DNA of 64,000 nt. Source: Obelidium mucronatum. Its lineage: Eukaryota > Chytridiomycota > Chytridiomycetes > Chytridiales > Chytriomycetaceae. Under the pieces are notes generated by a model. That model had not been told where the DNA came from, did not search any database, and saw only the letters and a program-made list of their open reading frames with translations. The first letter of the stretch is position 1, and the number at the start of each line of letters is the position of its first letter. A program made the position numbers and the translations under genes. Below are positions 53,246 through 64,000 of this stretch, in pieces. Location: contig JAIVFH010000155.1 in assembly GCA_025765595.1 (NCBI GenBank), forward strand, positions 1 through 64,000, read 5' to 3'.

Positions 53246-55888
53246 ATGGCTGCCAACAAGCAGCGGAGCCGCAGATCATCCAATGTTCTCGACAATCTCG
53301 TGAGAAGACCGTCGCTGAACCCGCTCGAGTTTGCACAGGCAACGGCAAGTCTCAGGCAGAGCACGGCCGACTTTGGAGAAGATGATGTCGAACGCGTTCA
53401 CGTTGATGGTGAAGAAAAGAGCGCGACAACAAGCACGCGTCAGTCAGCTACAAAAGAACGAGTAAATGTTTCTTGTCTCACACAGACGCGTCATTGTCAA
53501 GCAACAGTCACTTGCCAGTCCTTGGATTCAATGCCGGATCAATCACTGCCATCCATTCAGGTATTAAGAAACAAAAAGTTGCTGCTCTCATATTTCACCT
53601 TTTAACTCTTGTTTAAAAGCTGAAAATGAATATCCATCGTCGGAAAAACTGGGTCCCAGCAGTAGAACTTCCATCGTGTCAGGAAAAACGTCAACTCGGC
53701 GGTCAACAACGCATCGTCCAAGCATAGCTCGAAGAGTTTCCCGCAAAATCCCAAACTTAGCTGAAACTGACGAAGGTGGTGCAGGTTCGCAAAACAGTTT
53801 GGACTTTATTTTGAGTGCAACCAAGACTGGCACAGTGAAGCCTGCCAATCATCATCGTACAATGAATGGATCTCGCTCAAAAAGAATGTCAGTTCTTGGC
53901 TCATCTTCGTCGTTTAATAATACGGCAGCGGATTCTGTACCACAAAGCAACACCACAGTAGCAATCTCTGACGAAGAACAAGATTACGTTCCAAAAAGAG
54001 GATCTATATACATGACGGAATGTGAAAATATTGTACATCACGGTCCAAGACGAGCGTCCGTGACTCAACACGGAACTATAACAGCCAGCCGTCGAGTTTC
54101 GCTGTCGATGCATACAACGAGGTCATCTGAAAATCCACCCAATCAAATCGATGAAGCGCATCATGCACCTTCAGAATCCGGAATGACCAAGCCGCCAACA
54201 TCTACATCTGGTGTTCGCTACACAAGACCCATCTCCCGGCATTCAAATCTAACAGACTTTGAAGAGATTGAAGAAATGGAACGGAGGCGAGAAGAAGAAG
54301 CAAAGCAATGGCGCGCCAAAAAACTAAACAACATCAAGGAATCAGGAACAACACCTAGAAATGATGAAACTCACACCACCAACACAACAACCAAAAAATC
54401 AAACAACAATAACAAAAAAACAAACCGGCACGCAAAAAACGGGTTCTCAGAAACCTCTCAAGCCTTTATGGATTTCTCAAACGTTGAACAGTTGCAACTC
54501 GTCAACATGACACAAGACGAAGAGAATGGGAAACGCACAATCCCAGCATGGAAGTCTAAATGGGAAAACGCTCTCTTGGTGAACGAGGCTGCGATGCGGT
54601 TTATCGCGAAAAAGAAACAAATCAACTATGATATGGATGACTCCAAAAGCGCATACGGATATCGGCATAACGTAGTTGACCCAAACAAAGTGTTTAATGA
54701 AGGAGAAACAGAAGTCAAGTCATGGCGGTACAATGGTGAACTGATTCAAGAATCTATCGTGCGGGCAAGCACAACTCGAAGAGAAAGTAGACCGACTTTG
54801 GCGGCTCGATTAATAAGTGGCCGCCCACCAACAGCTGGCGGCGTAGGATCTGATCCAGCGGAAGAAGCCGTCTTGAGTTATTGGGATACAACTCTACGGA
54901 AGAGAAGCAGCACTGTTCCAGCAAACATTAACCTCATGAGCAACATCCTGACTGAAGATACAAATCGCAGAATTGAACGAGATCTTATTGGAATGGTAAA
55001 AATTCTGATCCTTCACACTCCCCCCTTACAAAATTCTTTTCTCATCCATTTTTATTTTTCAAGGGCCAAAAACGGTTAGGAAAATGCCCATTCATAAGCG
55101 ACCCCGATCTATCAAGCCAAAACCTCCCCTCCTTATGGGGAGTCCTCCAGAAATTCCGGTTCCCCACCGAACAAGACAAAAAGCTCCTTGAAACCGTCCA
55201 CAAACTCCACCCAACCTCCGTCGCGAAATACAAGGACCTCCGCAAAGTACTCCAATGGGCGCCCCTCAAATACTCGATTTTCAAAAGCAATATTGCCGAA
55301 ACGAAACGCAAAGACGAAACAACATGGATCCCCATCTCCATGGACGATAACACTAACGAAACAACCTTCCCACCCCCGAAAATCAGCGCTATCGGCCTCG
55401 CAAAACAACGCCAAGATATGACACAAGATGTAACTCGCAACCGCCTCCTAGGCCCCATCATCGCGCAACGAAACAACACAACCCAACAGCAACAACACCC
55501 CATCCCCATCGCGCTGCACCCCAAACTAACCAACCGCATCATCCAAGTCTCCATCGACAAGGAAACCAAAGCCCAAGACGCCCAACAACTCGTTTTCAGC
55601 AACGACTGTAAACACCGGACAGGAATATTGATTCTGGCGACAGCCAAAAGCGAATTTGATATGCTAGAGAGTTTGAAAGTGAAACACAAGCAGATGGCGA
55701 AATCGAGAAGTCTTGTGAAATCAAATGTCGAGGGTGTGAATACGGGTTCTGTGGAGAAGGAGTTGGCGCATTGGTTTATGAAAAAGAAGCATTTGGATTT
55801 TCATGCAGAGAGGTTTGGGTTTTCGCATAAACGGATTACGGGGGCTGTTGGTGGTGCTGTTCCGATTGACATTGATTCTTTATCGTGA
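53246..55888 (+). CDS. Unrecognised basic protein, phosphosite-rich N-terminus
   Basis: Exons 53246-53438, 53486-53560, 53620-54995 and 55064-55888 keep one frame through GT-AG introns of 47, 59 and 68 nt, giving about 822 residues. The N-terminal ~250 residues are rich in R-R-x-S and R-x-x-S sites (RSRRSSNVLDNLVRRPSL, TSTRRSTTHRPS, GPRRASVTQ), which suit AGC-type kinases. The middle is a charged helical stretch (FEEIEEMERRREEEAKQWRA). The C-terminal part is more ordered: WKSKWENALLVNEAAMRFIA, SVAKYKDLRKVLQWAPLKYS, VEKELAHWFMKKKHLDFHAE. It starts 48 bp from the divergent RasGEF-like gene, so the two may share a promoter. No family recognised. Confidence 0.65.
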
Positions 55889-56028
55889 GTTGCTTTGGCT
55901 GTCTTTATTGTAAATATTATTTAAGAGTCTTGCATATATACATGGCGTGCAAAGTAATTTTTTTTTTTTTTTTTTTGGATTCTTTGTTCAAGGGAAATCT
56001 ACAGCTGCAAGGAAATCTGTAGTCAATA

Positions 56029-57529
<1,501 letters not shown>

Positions 57530-57668
57530 TTTATTTTCGGCGCTCGAATCCCTCAAATAAATACCATCGGCAAACCGTGCCTCTTCTAGTATCCTCTCAA
57601 GGCCATTATATCACGTCTTTCTAACCATATTTTTTATTAAACACTTGTAGTTCCTCTTCATGTCCTTT

Positions 57669-59943
57669 TTAACTCTCCTGCTCTTCACCAGCTTTGCCTT
57701 TACTCTCATCGCATTCACTCTTGGATAAGTTCTCACCTTCAACGCTCTCAATTCCGCATTCTTCAACTACTACATCTACTTTCTGCTTCTTTCTGAGTGG
57801 CTTCGTAAAGACATTGCATTCCTCATCCGTTTCCTCGTCATCATCAACTTCCAAATCATCAAACTGCAACTGTGCAACTCCAAACTTGGGCCCCTCAAAC
57901 TTTGCATTCTTTCCCGACATTTGGTGGAATCTGTGAAATTGTCTCTTCTTGCTCTTTCCCTCTTTTTCCTTATTCGCAGTGGAATTGGCGGCTCCCTGTA
58001 CGAAAACCAACCAACTCAGTATATCTTCTATACAATTAATCTCAATTAATTAACTAACCTCAGCCGAGTTCCCATCCAACACAATCTCATCAACAACTTT
58101 CGAATCAAATTCCGCTGTTTTGCCATTCGCCAAGTCAACATCAGTACAACAAGAAGCAGCAGCAACACCATGTTTTCCATCGCAAGGTCGACCTGTAGGT
58201 GTAAACTTGACTCCTGGAACATAGCACGCCTCCCAATGTTGAGACAAAACTGGAATTCGCCGTAGAGGAAATTGAATGTAGATTGGATCAGTTGGCAACA
58301 AAATTGGCTCCGCTGGAGAGTAGCCTCGTTGAGGATGCAACCCCGACCAAGTTGGCGCAACTGGCACATACGGTGTATTCGTTGGAGTGTAGTAGAATGG
58401 AGAGGCTTGCGAAGAATTTCGAGACTCTGAAAAATCTCTTGGAGCCATTGGAAAGTACATTGGCGAGGTTGGCCCGTAGCTTGGAGACGTTGAAGACCAT
58501 ATGAAACGGGAAGGTCCTGGAGGAGGGTCTGGAGAGATCGGCGAACACCTTGTCTTCTCTGGAGAATTTGTTGGAGAGTACCTTGGCGAAGTTGGCCCAT
58601 AGCTTGGAGCCGTTGGAGACCTGGTGGGTGAATCTCCTGGAGGATCGGTTGGAGAAGTCGGCGAATAGCTTGGAGACTGTGGGATGTACATTGGGGAGGT
58701 TGGCCAATAACTTGGAGACGTTGGAGAGTAGTGTGGCGAATTCGACGAATAATCTGGTGAATCTCCCGGCGGATTGTTTGGAGAAGTCGGCGAGTATCTT
58801 GGAGACAGTGGGATGCCCATTGGGGAGGTTGGCCAATAACCTGGAGACGCTGGAGAGTAGTGTTGCGAATTCGACGTACAATTTTTTTCTGGAGAATTTG
58901 TTGGAGAGTACCTTGGCGAGGTTGGCCCATAGCTCGGAGCCGTTGGAGACCAGGTGGGTGAATCGAGTGCATCAGGTGAATCTCCTGGAGGTCTGTTTGG
59001 AGATGTCGGCGAATATCTTGGAGACTGTGGGATGTCCATTGGGGACTCGGAGGTTGGCCAATCACCCGGAGACGCTGGAGAGTAGTGTGGCGAATTAGAC
59101 GTACAATCTGGCTTTGTCGGAGAGTAAACTGGGGAGGAAGTCGGAAAATAGCTTGGAGATTTTGGACTTGGAGAGTCGAAGAATTTCGTAGGACTCGAAG
59201 CCGCTTGAGAGTCCCCTGGATAACTCTGTGGAATGTCATATGTCGGTGATTCATTAAAAAAGAATTTGAAGGGGATTTCAGAGTGGATTTAGAGCTATCA
59301 CAAGACTGACTGCGATCAAGTTGTGATTTCTCCGAGTCGCGTGTTACACGAGAATTACCAAGCTTATCACGAAACGATTGACAGCAAGCCTCTGAACTCG
59401 ATGGCAAGCAAGCTACCTTTGCGAAGTAGGATAGCATGGAGAATAGTCCGAAAGCGCAGGAATTAAAATAGTCTGGGAAGCAGGTGAATAACTATTGGAT
59501 GGTGAATAGCTCGGAGACTGTGGACAATATGCTGGCGAGTCTGGTGTTGCATAGTATTCAGGATCATTGACACAGGCATAAGTTGGAGAAGCATTCATTT
59601 CAGAAGAATATGCATTGTTAAAATTCTCTGAAGGCGTTTGTACCCTAGCATCAAAATTTGTGGCGGGCTCAGGGCGGGAATCTGTGGTTTCAGAGCAAGG
59701 TTGCTCCAACTTGTCCGACGCGATGTAGCAACTCTCGGATGAATTAGAGCATTTAGCCCGTTCAATGCTGCCGTCAATTATAACGCCTGGAATCAGTTTT
59801 GTACCGAGGGTCCTACTACCAGCAGGGGCGACATCCTCAATAACAGTACTGGACGCGTTTCCCATCACTGAATCAGTATGTAGACCATCAAAGGACTGTC
59901 GGCACTGGTTGCTGGATGCTGTTGCATGTCCGAGTAATTCCAT
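57669..59943 (-). CDS. Protein with RNA polymerase II CTD-like heptad repeats but no polymerase domain
   Basis: Three exons (59943-59417, 59223-58059, 57995-57669; introns 193 and 63 nt) give an intact 672-residue frame. Residues 1-150 are an unrecognised Ser/Thr-rich start. From about residue 140 the protein is built of YSPTSPx-type heptads and variants ([32 protein letters not shown]) through about residue 400, interspersed with PPGDSP units. A Cys-containing region follows, and the C-terminus is acidic and Lys-rich ([13 protein letters not shown]). Rpb1 has this repeat only at the end of a ~1,700-residue catalytic subunit; nothing of the catalytic part is present here. The protein could bind or compete for CTD-reading factors (CID proteins, kinases, phosphatases), but that is inference. 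Confidence 0.75.
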
Positions 59944-59949
59944 TTGTGT

Positions 59950-60590
59950 ATGAGTTCGTTCGTTTTTTAGAATTTTTTTTTTAAAACCAAAGTAAGTTTA
60001 ACACGTTACAAAGTGGTTTATTATGTAACAATTCAAAGTTGATTTCAAAGCAAATAACAGAAATCAACAATGACTTAAACTGAAAAAAAGTGGGTAAATG
60101 GAAAGCCCAAAATCTAAAAATGCACTTAAAAAACTATTTTCAAGTCTTTTGCGCGTACAAAAAAAGTCGATTGCATGCACAGGAATTGCACAGGAATTTC
60201 ATGAATCTACAATAAATAACTGCCTTGGTTTTGAAGGGGGAGTAGGAGATCACCAAGAAACCCAAAATGTCGATTTTCAGAGTTGAAAAAGCCGAGGATT
60301 TGACGTATTTGAGAGTAATAATCTGCAGCTATATACCAGCGCAAGATAACGTAGAAGTAACAGAAGATCCAAAATAATGGAGAGAAGCTGTTTCGTTGGA
60401 AACGCAAGGAGACACGAGAAGAACAAAGTAGAAACAGGATTTTGGATCCAGGACATGGTGGGACAGATTAAATTTGAAACGGCAGGAGAGACAGGGAGCA
60501 AGAAGACGCGGCATTTAGACAAAACTATGTTCCAGACTTGGATGGGAATAGTTGAGAACTCATATTATGGATGGAAGATGCGAAGGTGCT
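59950..60590. other. Intergenic stretch
   Basis: Short frames only (for example 60098-60286 plus), without recognisable domains. Probably promoter of the CTD-like gene and 3' region of the zinc-finger gene. Confidence 0.4.
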
Positions 60591-60597
60591 GCAAAAC

Positions 60598-62089
60598 TCA
60601 CGCCTCAACTTCAACAGCAGAACCACGACAGGTACCAGTGGAACTTCGTTCATGTCGCCGAAGAGCATCAATTCGAGCGAAACCCACGGTTGCAACCCCC
60701 ACAAAAATGCCACTTGCTTTGGTCGTGGGCGACAGCATGACGAGCCAAGTCATGAATACGAACGAAAGTCTTCCCACATCCTGGCTCTTCACAGATAAAG
60801 TCACGGGGACGGTCGGAATCGTGCGTTCCTTCATGAGTCTTGAGGTTGAAAGGCTCGAGTGAATTGCTTTCCACACCCTTCAAAAGTACAGGTGTACAAC
60901 TTGGAAGCGCGACGGCGAACTCTATCCCGGTGAGCGTCGATTTGAGCTCTTGATGGACCAGCAGCAGAAGCGGCATTGCCTGGTCCAGCCCCAGCTCCAG
61001 CAACAGCAGCAAGTTGCTTCTGGAGGAGAGCCAAGTTCTGAGCCCCAAGGTTTGCATTATTCCCATTTGCGATGGCCAGCAGCTGGGTCAGATCCTCCAT
61101 AGAGATGGAGACTTTGGCCTGTTCTGGGAACATGGGAACCACGGGCAAGAAAGGAGTATTTTGAAGAGGAATCAATGGGGTACCATTGACTGGAATCAGA
61201 GGCGTGTTGCCTTGCTGAGTCCGCTGGAGCAGAAGCGCTGGTGTTGAAAGACGCCGCAGATGCGTCGTCAAATAAGTTGAAGTCCCCGCCAAGGCCACCA
61301 TCGGTTCCAACATCCATGGAAAAGTCGTCAAACAAAGACGAGCTACTACCAGTGTAGCTTGGGTCCACAGAGCCCATGAACGGAGAAGTGGATGGCGGCA
61401 TTCATTGGCGAAGGAGCCAAGAGACTCTGGATGTGAGGAGTCATGACGGCAGCAAATGCCAGGTCCGCAGCAAAGGTGTTTGGGTCCAAATTGAAGCAGT
61501 CCAGAGGCGCGTCAAAGGGAGAAGGCGAAGGGTACAGCAGACTGTTGAAGTCTCCTGGCGTGAAGTCGCCTGGGGTGCCAGTAGGCCGAAGAGGATCTAT
61601 TTCGTTCGGGCATTGTGTGGGGGTATATAAACCGTCAGCTGAAGAATGGCAAAAACGGGGAGGGTGAATCATTCGAATTTATGGGGAAGCAGTCCGATTG
61701 GACTTGACCACATTGCGACTTGACCACAAAAATTTGAAAGACAAAGAAATGAGGGTTTTGACAAATTTAAATACCTTTGGTTGGCAGCAGGCATCTTGAA
61801 CTCAGAAAAATCAAAGGAGACAGATGGAGCAGATCTGACAGCTGGCGAGTTCAGAAAAGCTGGCAGCGGTGGCGTTTGCAGTGCGTTCGGTAGTCATATT
61901 GCGAATGCGGTTTGAGGCAGAGTCAGAGACAAAGTCAAACAAATCAGAGTGGTCAAAAACGAGTTCCGGTGTGTTTTCTTCAGTGAGGGCTTCTTGGTTA
62001 TCAAATAAAGCGTAAGAGTCGTCGTAGAGCACAGAGTCAAAGTAGAGATGTTCAGATTCGGTATTTGAGACGTGGTTCTTCAATTGCAT
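60598..62089 (-). CDS. C2H2 zinc-finger transcription factor, Crz1-like fingers, frame broken several times
   Basis: The finger block reads YTCTFEGCGKQFTRAF, NLKTHEGTHDSDRPRDFICE, EPGCGKTFVRIHDLARHAVA and HFCGGCNRGF-ARIDALRRHE: three C2H2 fingers with the NLKTH / DLARH / ALRRH helices seen in fungal Crz1-type factors. The N-terminal part is acidic and rich in Ser, Pro and Asn (CPNEIDPLRPTGTPGDFTPG; SLFDDFSMDVGTDGGLGGDF). An upstream exon (62089 to about 61843, MQLKNHVSNTESEHLYFDSV) probably belongs to it through a ~190-nt intron. The frame changes four times (near 61380, 61220, 60860 and 60690), each by +1. Two of these fall on TTT codons of conserved finger phenylalanines. It may be a decayed gene, carry sequence errors, or use frameshifting. 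Confidence 0.6.
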
Positions 62090-62680
62090 ACAATAACGGC
62101 ACTAGAAGAGATGGCTTCGACAAAGGATTGGCGAACGATGGACTAATTTGCTCCAATTTTGATAGCAACGAAAGACTGGACGCTAGCTGTAAGCTGAGGA
62201 GTGGATGAGCTGCTGCAGCTGTGGCAGATCGCTTGATGAGGGATAGACAGCAGCAGGAGAGATGCCTGTGGTCTGAAGGGGAAGCCGTGTTGTTGGGGGA
62301 TTGCAACAACAGTTGGAAGAGGGTGGATTCACAGAGAGAAAAATCTGTTATTTTTAGATCCCTTCGATCTCTTCACTGACACCAGACCATTGCAAACATA
62401 CTCAAACATATATATTTTTCTGAGGGAGCGATCCTGAATACGTCTAGACGCTGTCGTTATTTACGTGTTGAGCGTCTCTTGACCTGACCAGCTGGTCTGA
62501 AACGTCTTGGCTGACCTGATTCCACCTGTTTCACATTTGATTCACCACATTTTATTTAATTAAAGAGTACCGACTTGGTCTCACTGTTGTCCGTTAATGG
62601 AGACACTGTCATGTGACCGCTGTTGCAAAGTCTGTTTAGTTTCATTCCGATAGAACATTACTACCCACCCATTGTATTCA
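62090..62680. other. Intergenic stretch
   Basis: An open frame at 62309-62052 (minus) is Ser/Leu-rich low complexity and overlaps the start of the zinc-finger gene; I do not call it. The rest (62330-62680) has no coding signal and is the likely promoter of the zinc-finger gene ending at 60598. Confidence 0.4.
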
Positions 62681-62686
62681 ATGCCC

Positions 62687-63449
62687 TCAGCTGCTGCTAT
62701 ACATAATTTCGCTTTTGTTTTTGCTTCGAGACATGGAATGCTCCTTCACAATGTGTAATTTCAGTGTTCGGGCTCTCTTGAAACAAGAATCGCAAAAACT
62801 TGCAGGAATAAGGTTTTTCAGTGGAATGCGTTTGACCATGTTGTTTCAGATTCTGAATGCTCTTGAACGCAGCTGGGCAGAGCTGGCATTTGAATGGTTT
62901 GACTTCACTATGAACTGCACCATGTAGATCCAGCTCATTAAGCCGTTTGAATGAAGCGGAGCATATCGGGCATATATGTGGCTTTACATTTGAATGAACC
63001 ACCATATGCTGGCTGAGGTACTGTTTGTTTTAAGAACAGGATTTGTTAATTCAACAATCTGGCGAAATAAGAAGATACTAAATAATACTGTAATCGGGGG
63101 TAAATGAAAGATAGAGGAGTCTAAAGCAGAAAGTTGACAATCCCTCGTGGGCGCGAAACAATATTCTCACCCTTGATTTCGCAAAGCTCTTAGAGCACTC
63201 TTTGCACTTGAATGGTTTCGAGGGCGGGTGCTCAAGCTGATCGACGCGTCTTTCCAAAGGTAAGCCAAGCGCGGTTGGATCCAGCTGGGCAGATTTCAAA
63301 TTTCTTGCAAACGAAGTGGGGTAAAAGGGCTCGACGGCAGTGGCCGTTTGTTGTGGCACGGCAACTTGAAGCTGGGATCCGATACTAGGTCCTGGCTGGT
63401 TGATCAAGGGGGAAGAGCAGAAGTCGTCCACGAGATATTTGAGATCCAT
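62687..63449 (-). CDS. C2H2 zinc-finger protein, four fingers
   Basis: Start MDLKYLVDDFCSSPLINQPG at 63449 (a longer frame opens at 63545). Exon 1 ends at 63171 within finger 1, and exon 2 runs from 63020. Fingers: FKCKECSKSFAKSRYLSQHMVVH, each in C-x2-C-x12-H-x3-H form, then ICPICSASFKRLNELDLHGA, FKCQLCPAAFKSIQNLKQHG and YSCKF-CDSCFKRARTLKLHIVK. The fourth finger is reached only by a +1 change at a run of five T (about 62800), after which the frame ends at 62687. In the unshifted frame it ends at 62697 with a broken fourth finger. Linkers are TGEKP-like (HSEVKPF, HSTEKPY), so it should bind DNA. Confidence 0.7.
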
Positions 63450-63623
63450 TCTTTGTATAACACGAACTCGTGCAGTTCTTCGTTCAGTGGGAAAATTGTC
63501 AGAAAACAGTTTAACACCAACGACAGAAAAATTTGCACGCTCCAATCGGCAAACAAAGAACTCTCATAAATCCTCTTTAAACACCATATTAATCATCTGG
63601 CTTTTCTCAAATCTATATTTCCA

Positions 63624-64000
63624 TTATTGTGGTCTCCTTTTTCCAACCAACGACTTAAACAGAGTGCCGAGATCTTCGTGAACACCGTTGCTACTCAATT
63701 CTAAAAGCCTTTTGTACTTTTCTTCCTTCTGAGCCTGTTGCTTCTGAAGAAGTTCGTATTCCAGCTTTAGCTCCGCTCCCCGAGCCGTCGAAAGTACACA
63801 AAGTGTCTGTAAAATCACAAAGTCTGCTTCGTGCATATCAATTTCAGCAGTTTTCCTTTGCGGAGATGATCGGTGCCTTTTACCGATCTTCACTTTAGAA
63901 ACTCCACTGTCAAGCACGGCAGCACTCCGTAGATTTGGTACAGCCAAGTCGCGACCATCAAATGCAATTGAAGGTTTGAAAAAACGGCCGCCAACTCGAT
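63624..64000 (-). CDS. Unrecognised protein, 3' end (partial)
   Basis: The minus-strand frame is open from the window edge (GGRFFKPSIAFDGRDLAVPN) through a basic patch (SKVKIGKRHRSSPQRK), an acidic helix (AEIDMHEADFVILQTL) and a coiled coil (ELKLEYELLQKQQAQKEEKY), ending LFKSLVGKRRPQ. The start lies outside the window. No family recognised. Confidence 0.5.
   Translation of the reverse strand, partial: RVGGRFFKPSIAFDGRDLAVPNLRSAAVLDSGVSKVKIGKRHRSSPQRKTAEIDMHEADFVILQTLCVLSTARGAELKLEYELLQKQQAQKEEKYKRLLELSSNGVHEDLGTLFKSLVGKRRPQ

Noticed and set aside
58283..59098. Leu/Ala/Glu-rich plus-strand frames and a Gln/Arg/Leu-rich minus-strand frame of 463 residues.
   Set aside because: All are alternative readings of the heptad-repeat DNA; only the YSPTSP frame has meaningful composition and splices into an intact protein.
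59270..59300. A TTTTTTA run identical to a classic -1 slippery site, lying in frame between two CTD-protein frames.
   Set aside because: A 193-nt GT-AG intron (59224-59416) containing this site joins the two halves in frame and gives an intact 672-residue protein, so no frameshifting is needed.

Overview
This is a nuclear genome window from a eukaryote, most likely an early-diverging zoosporic (chytrid-type) fungus. Genes are dense and carry many short GT-AG introns, mostly about 45-70 nt. Recognisable genes include VAC8, UTP4, GRC3, SNX4/ATG24, HEM4, Sec14, GMP reductase and a U1 snRNA. The mobile elements (DIRS-type retrotransposon, KDZ/Plavaka-type DDE elements, a hAT-like MITE family, Tc1/mariner) suit such a genome. 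The lineage is inferred from gene content only; no rRNA or tRNA was seen.

Layout. Positions 1-13,038 are a transposon graveyard: a broken Plavaka-type transposase, two 531-bp hAT-like MITE copies in opposite orientation, two halves of a DIRS element, a KDZ fragment, a broken mariner and several unrecognised decayed coding regions. The 8-bp sequences flanking the two 531-bp MITEs are swapped in a way that is explained by an inversion between the MITEs. That inversion cut one host gene (1903-2541 plus 6043-5194) and one DIRS element in two.

Positions 13,039-24,792 hold three minus-strand genes: a ~2,697-residue ankyrin/coiled-coil protein, a CHERP-like SURP+CID splicing factor ending in a zinc knuckle, and a bZIP factor. 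Positions 24,793-27,190 are mostly non-coding, with one TATA promoter nearly identical to that of the U1 gene. From 27,216 onward come VAC8 and UTP4 (plus), an LRR protein (minus), two weak or decaying loci (34.4-38.3 kb), a Sec14 protein, a metallo-beta-lactamase-fold hydrolase, a duplicated fragment of it, SNX4 and HEM4 (all minus), then a minisatellite bounded by an inverted repeat. GRC3 (plus) is followed by two tandem rhodopsin-like GPCRs (minus), the U1 snRNA (plus), a RasGEF-like protein (minus), an unknown basic protein (plus), GMP reductase (plus), a protein with RNA polymerase II CTD-like heptads but no polymerase (minus), two C2H2 zinc-finger genes (minus) and a partial gene at the right edge.

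Functional links: UTP4 and GRC3 act in ribosomal RNA maturation; U1 snRNA and the CHERP-like protein act in splicing; the CTD-like protein could touch the transcription/RNA-processing interface. VAC8 and SNX4/ATG24 both serve vacuole and autophagy traffic. Several otherwise well-conserved genes carry single-base frame changes, so either assembly indels or real decay affect this window. All exon models below are my own reading of GT-AG sites and frame continuity; the longest were checked for a coding total divisible by three.
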